A DNA stretch of 9,617 nt from the NCBI GenBank assembly GCA_030950875.1, contig JAUZQS010000158.1, forward strand, positions 1 through 9,617, written 5' to 3'. The position numbers and the translations under genes are program-made. The notes below the pieces were generated by a model. It saw nothing but the letters and a program-made list of their open reading frames with translations. It made no database searches and had not been told where the DNA came from. Below are positions 6,772-9,617 of the stretch, in pieces (position 1 is the first letter of the stretch; each line of letters begins with the position of its first letter). This DNA comes from Mariprofundaceae bacterium (GTDB lineage: Bacteria > Pseudomonadota > Zetaproteobacteria > Mariprofundales > Mariprofundaceae).

Positions 6772-9220
6772 CAGCGACGCCTGACACCTGTTTCACATCA
6801 ACACCGAGAATATCGGCAATCAAACCTTCGGCCTGCTGCTCCAGCTTAATTATCTCTGTGGCGACCGCTTCCATACTGCGAAGGGGTTTGTGACGATAGA
6901 AATATTTATTGAAGCTGATTTCGTAGCCAATTTTCACCGAATCGAGATTGATCCAAGCCTCTTCCACATGCGGTTTCACTTCGGCCTTAAAATAACGATG
7001 GATGTTGTCCTTAAGCGGTACAGATTCGCTATCTCTTAAGTCTGAACAAGGTTCATAGGTGATAAACTCGGCCTTCGACTGGCTCAGGCCACCGGCTTCA
7101 GGCCCCTGAGCTTGTCGAAGGGGGTAGTAGCCAAAATCAGGTAGATCCTGCGCGCTACAATCCAAGTGTTGAAGTAACGCATCAAGCTTATTGGCACTGA
7201 GTTTCAGATGCTTTTTGATTACTTTTTCAGCCTGTTCGTCATACCAGCTCACTGCATTTAAGATGGCATTTTTATCGCTGGCGGCGAGTTTTACTTTTTT
7301 GGCTTTCAGTGCCTTATCCACCTCAGCCTTGAAAGCGTTGTAATCGTTATATTGCTCAACACCGACATGCGACATCAGAGCCGTGGCAGTATTCACCAGA
7401 CGCAGATGTTTTTGCCAGGTGTTTAGGTTAAGTAGCTTGTTACGATTATTGTTGTTGAGGTTGAGTTCATTGCCTTCACACCAGCTGACAATGGCTTTCT
7501 CATGTTCATCCAGTACTCCCGCATCATAAACCGCATCGCCCAACGTCTCATATATCCATTGCATAGGCTCAAGTAGAGATTTATCAAAACGTAAGGGTTC
7601 AATACGCTCCGCGCTGAACTGTGCCTTGCGACGGTCGGGGCGTTCGATGTTGACCTTATGGTAGCCGAAATCACTATTATCAAATAGCTGTGCGGCAATG
7701 CCGCCGTCATCAACGCCGCGCTCAGCTTCACGCATGCTAATATAGGCAGCGGCAATCTCTTTGATATGCTCAGGAGCAAATTCACAGTTTTTGTTACCCA
7801 AGTTTTTACGCAACTTGCGATAAAGTTGGCTCGCATCGATCAATTGCACCTTGCCTTGGCGCTGCTCTGGTTTGTTGTTGGTAAGTATCCAGATATAGGT
7901 GGTGATACCGGTATTGTAAAACAGGTTGTTGGGTAGTTGAATAATGGCTTCAAGCAAGTCATTCTCAATGATATAACGGCGGATATTGCTTTCACCACCT
8001 CCCGCATCACCTGTGAACAGGCTGGAGCCGTTGTGAACTGAAGCAATACGCGAACCCTTCGGCAGGCTCAGGGTACCACCCTTCGACTTGGTGGCTGAGC
8101 TTGTCGAAGCCTTCATCTTACTGACCATCTCCATCAGGAACAGCAACTGGCCATCACTGGAGCGAGGGCAGGCATCTACTGTTTCTAACACTCCCCAATA
8201 ATCTTTGAGTTGAACCTGAAAGCGCGGGTCGATGACATCTTTGCCATCCTTGATGTATTTCTGTTCACTTGCCCAGCTTTTTCCGTACGGAGGATTGGAG
8301 AGCATAAAATCGAAACGGGTACCTGCGAATTCGTCTGTAGATAACGTTGAACCAACACGAATATTGGATGGGTTATTGCCCTTGATCATCATGTCCGATT
8401 TACAGATGGCATAGGTTTCATCGTTGATCTCTTTACCGTAGAGATACACATCACCCGTGGCGCGAATGGCACCCTCTGCATCTTTAATGAAGTTCTGCGC
8501 TTCGGTAAGCATACCACCTGAACCACAAGCGGGGTCATAGATAGTCATCACTGGCGGAAGGTTGTTTTTCACTGGGTCGAACACAAGGTGGGTCATCAGC
8601 TCAATCACTTCACGTGGGGTGAAATGTTCCCCTGCTTCCTCATTATTATCTTCATTAAACTTGCGAATCAGCTCTTCAAACACATATCCCATGCCTAGAT
8701 TGGTAAGCGCAGGTATATTGTTGCCATCAGGGTCTTCACATGCATCTGGGGTGAGATTGATATAAGGTGAAATAAATTTTTCCAATACATCCAGCAGCAC
8801 ATCTTTACCCGCCAAGTGGCGAATTTGTGCTTTCAGATTGAACTTGTCGATAATCTCTTTGACGTTGTCACTGTAGCCATTCAGATACTCTTCCACATTT
8901 GCCAGCAGGATTTGCTGATTGTTGGTGGCGGTATTGTAAAGCAGAGGAAGTGTCCATTTGCTGGTATTGTAAAAAACATAACCAGAAGCCTCTTTCAGAC
9001 CACTATCATCCAGCTCAACCAGATCCATCTCATTATGCTGAAAGGCCAGCTCTTCAAGAACCTTATCTTTTGTTGGCTCCAGCAATGTGTCCAAGCGGCG
9101 CAACACCACCATAGGCAAAATCACATCACGGTATTTACCGCGCACATAGACATCGCGAAGACAGTCGTCGGCGATGGACCAGATGAATGAAACAAGTTTA
9201 TTATGTGCTGAATGATCCAA
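6764..9220 (-). CDS. hsdM: Type I restriction-modification DNA methyltransferase subunit HsdM
   Basis: HsdM transfers a methyl group from S-adenosylmethionine to adenine N6 in the host's recognition sites, protecting them from HsdR. An HsdM_N-type helical region occupies about residues 1-160. The methyltransferase domain follows, with cofactor motif I DPACGSGGM (229-237) and catalytic motif IV NPPY (309-312). At 818 residues it is longer than the roughly 500 of classical HsdM, because of a C-terminal extension of about 250 residues typical of one subgroup (…AWINLDSVKIGYEISFNKYF…). The start is TTG (9218-9220): no ATG precedes it, an in-frame TAA lies just upstream, the next Met is residue 37, inside conserved sequence, and AAAAGG lies 7 bases upstream. 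Two palindromic repeats are inserted in frame, at residues about 372-388 and 700-716. Both leave the catalytic motifs intact, so function is probably kept. It is the first gene of the operon. Confidence 0.95.
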   Translation of the reverse strand: MDHSAHNKLVSFIWSIADDCLRDVYVRGKYRDVILPMVVLRRLDTLLEPTKDKVLEELAFQHNEMDLVELDDSGLKEASGYVFYNTSKWTLPLLYNTATNNQQILLANVEEYLNGYSDNVKEIIDKFNLKAQIRHLAGKDVLLDVLEKFISPYINLTPDACEDPDGNNIPALTNLGMGYVFEELIRKFNEDNNEEAGEHFTPREVIELMTHLVFDPVKNNLPPVMTIYDPACGSGGMLTEAQNFIKDAEGAIRATGDVYLYGKEINDETYAICKSDMMIKGNNPSNIRVGSTLSTDEFAGTRFDFMLSNPPYGKSWASEQKYIKDGKDVIDPRFQVQLKDYWGVLETVDACPRSSDGQLLFLMEMVSKMKASTSSATKSKGGTLSLPKGSRIASVHNGSSLFTGDAGGGESNIRRYIIENDLLEAIIQLPNNLFYNTGITTYIWILTNNKPEQRQGKVQLIDASQLYRKLRKNLGNKNCEFAPEHIKEIAAAYISMREAERGVDDGGIAAQLFDNSDFGYHKVNIERPDRRKAQFSAERIEPLRFDKSLLEPMQWIYETLGDAVYDAGVLDEHEKAIVSWCEGNELNLNNNNRNKLLNLNTWQKHLRLVNTATALMSHVGVEQYNDYNAFKAEVDKALKAKKVKLAASDKNAILNAVSWYDEQAEKVIKKHLKLSANKLDALLQHLDCSAQDLPDFGYYPLRQAQGPEAGGLSQSKAEFITYEPCSDLRDSESVPLKDNIHRYFKAEVKPHVEEAWINLDSVKIGYEISFNKYFYRHKPLRSMEAVATEIIKLEQQAEGLIADILGVDVKQVSGVADE
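7072..7121. repeat. Palindromic repeat inserted in frame in hsdM, copy A
   Basis: The left arm (7072-7088, CCTTCGACTGGCTCAGG) and right arm (7105-7121, CCTGAGCTTGTCGAAGG) pair at 15 of 17 positions around a 16-base GC-rich loop. This is the widespread CTTCGACAAGCTCAG-type dispersed palindrome. In the hsdM frame it encodes PLRQAQGPEAGGLSQSK (residues 700-716), inserted between DLPDFGYY and the conserved EFITYE…SDLRDSESVPL segment. The reading frame is kept through it. Mobilisation by a RAYT is an inference. Confidence 0.8.
8055..8111. repeat. Palindromic repeat inserted in frame in hsdM, copy B
   Basis: CTTCGGCAGGCTCAG (8057-8071) pairs at 13 of 15 positions with CTGAGCTTGTCGAAG (8095-8109). 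A further half-site CTTCGAC lies in the loop at 8080-8086. The right-arm core is identical to copy A over 15 bases and lies in the same orientation. It encodes about residues 372-388 of HsdM (…STSSATKSKGGTLSLPKG…). It is placed between SKMK and GSRIASVHNGS, where family members usually have a short loop of a few residues. The first arm is read in a different phase from copy A (STSS here, LRQAQ there), and both stay open. Confidence 0.8.
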
Positions 9221-9275
9221 TTTATTACCTTTTTATTTATAATTAATTTTGTTGGGTTAAAGGGGGCGCCACTCT
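9221..9275 (-). promoter_or_regulatory. AT-rich hsdM leader with ribosome binding site and weak promoter candidate
   Basis: Upstream of the TTG start the minus strand carries AAAAGG (about 9228-9233) at 7-base spacing, a fair Shine-Dalgarno. Just above it, ATTAATTATAAATAAA gives possible -10 hexamers (TATAAA). No good -35 sits at the right distance; TTTAAC is too close. The operon promoter is probably within 9221-9444 but cannot be fixed from the sequence. Confidence 0.3.
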
Positions 9276-9444
9276 TTTTCAGGAATGGCTGGCCTTACTT
9301 GTTTTAGAATATCTATCTATTTGATCCACTAACCGACCCTCTCCTATCCCTACGCCTATTATTAGCAGGGAAATTATAATCAGCATTCCGGTTATTGCTT
9401 CGCATCCATGCGCAGCAATGGCCGAAAAAAGGATTTTGATTGGT
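9276..9444. other. Intergenic region between srkA and hsdM
   Basis: No recognisable gene, RNA or strong hairpin is seen here. One minus-strand frame of 35 codons (ATG 9386 to stop 9279-9281) has a hydrophobic stretch, MLIIISLLIIGVGIG, that could form a single membrane span. It has no convincing ribosome binding site and no recognised relative. It is therefore noted but not called as a gene. No similarity to the left flank was found beyond the srkA repeat. Confidence 0.4.
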
Positions 9445-9617
9445 CTATAGCCATTGCAGCGGTTCTTCCTGCATGGCTGCGGCCTGTTCCTTGAGGGTGA
9501 GAATGTGCTCTTCCCAATATTGCTGACTATTAAACCAGGGGAAGGCGCGCTTAAAGGCAGGATCATCCCAGCGTTTCGCCAGCCAGGCAGCATGATGCAT
9601 CATGCGCAGGGTGCGCA
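9445..9617 (-). CDS. srkA: Stress response kinase SrkA (YihE), C-terminal end (5' partial)
   Basis: The minus-strand frame entering at the window edge reads TLRMMHHAAWLAKRWDDPAF, then KRAFPWFNSQQYWEEH and a tail QEEPLQWL, followed by TAG (9447-9445). This matches the known C-terminal pattern of Escherichia coli SrkA/YihE (LR.…AWL.RRW.DPAFP..FPW…YW……Q..LQEPPLQL). SrkA is a cytoplasmic Ser/Thr kinase of the APH-like fold that protects cells in stress. Only about 56 residues are visible; the catalytic part lies outside the window. The gene ends slightly earlier than the E. coli protein. Its last 36 coding bases have a diverged copy at 129-164, so the restriction locus lies directly against its 3' end. 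Confidence 0.8.
   Translation of the reverse strand, partial: RTLRMMHHAAWLAKRWDDPAFKRAFPWFNSQQYWEEHILTLKEQAAAMQEEPLQWL
9451..9486. repeat. Right copy of the imperfect direct repeat flanking the island
   Basis: This 36-base segment at the srkA 3' end matches 129-164 at about 30 positions in the same orientation. The pair encloses the whole restriction locus, about 9.3 kb. Similarity stops within the last codons of srkA on one side and upstream of the AAAMQEE codons on the other. It could be an attachment-site-like duplication or a trace of homologous exchange. No integrase gene lies between the copies. Confidence 0.5.

Noticed and set aside
9279..9593. Minus-strand 104-codon frame at the right edge
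   Set aside because: Its first half overlaps the srkA coding end in another phase. Only the last 35 codons have any independent interest, and they lack a ribosome binding site.
1..9617. tRNA, rRNA, CRISPR array, integrase, riboswitch
   Set aside because: I saw no cloverleaf, array of spaced repeats, recombinase frame or recognisable aptamer on either strand.

Overview
This window is a type I restriction-modification locus, almost all on the minus strand, sitting between two chromosomal flanks. The right edge carries the C-terminal end of SrkA (YihE, stress response kinase), a gene typical of Gammaproteobacteria. Moderate base composition, a REP-associated (RAYT) transposase remnant and 'TTCGACAAGCTCAG'-type palindromes also fit a gammaproteobacterium. 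The species cannot be named from this sequence.

Layout in plus coordinates: 1-102, end of an outer-membrane-like beta-barrel gene (plus strand). 129-164, an imperfect copy of the srkA 3' end. 178-207, a degenerate palindrome. 231-419, a 5'-truncated RAYT transposase. 522-3596, hsdR (minus). 3597-4000, a 404-base intergenic region with a good candidate promoter, a three-copy 8-mer and a chain of small broken frames running into hsdR. 4001-5470, an AlbA_2/ATPase-like accessory gene (minus). 5479-6771, hsdS (minus). 6764-9220, hsdM (minus). 9221-9444, a mostly empty AT-rich leader. 9445-9617, the srkA 3' end (minus).

Transcription runs right to left: hsdM, hsdS, the accessory gene, then hsdR. 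hsdM and hsdS overlap by 8 bases. The accessory gene's Shine-Dalgarno overlaps the hsdS stop, so these three look like one coupled operon. hsdR is separated and seems to have its own promoter, which would let methylation be set up independently of cleavage. HsdM (methylation), HsdS (target recognition) and HsdR (ATP-driven translocation and cleavage) would form the classical complex. The role of the AlbA_2 protein is unknown, but its position argues for regulation of, or partnership with, the system.

The most notable points are: (i) two copies of one palindromic repeat inserted in frame inside hsdM and translated in different phases; (ii) a diverged direct repeat of the srkA 3' end bracketing the whole island, as if it integrated there, although no integrase is present; and (iii) the unexplained leader of hsdR. 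The restriction system itself is of a known kind and all three core genes look intact.
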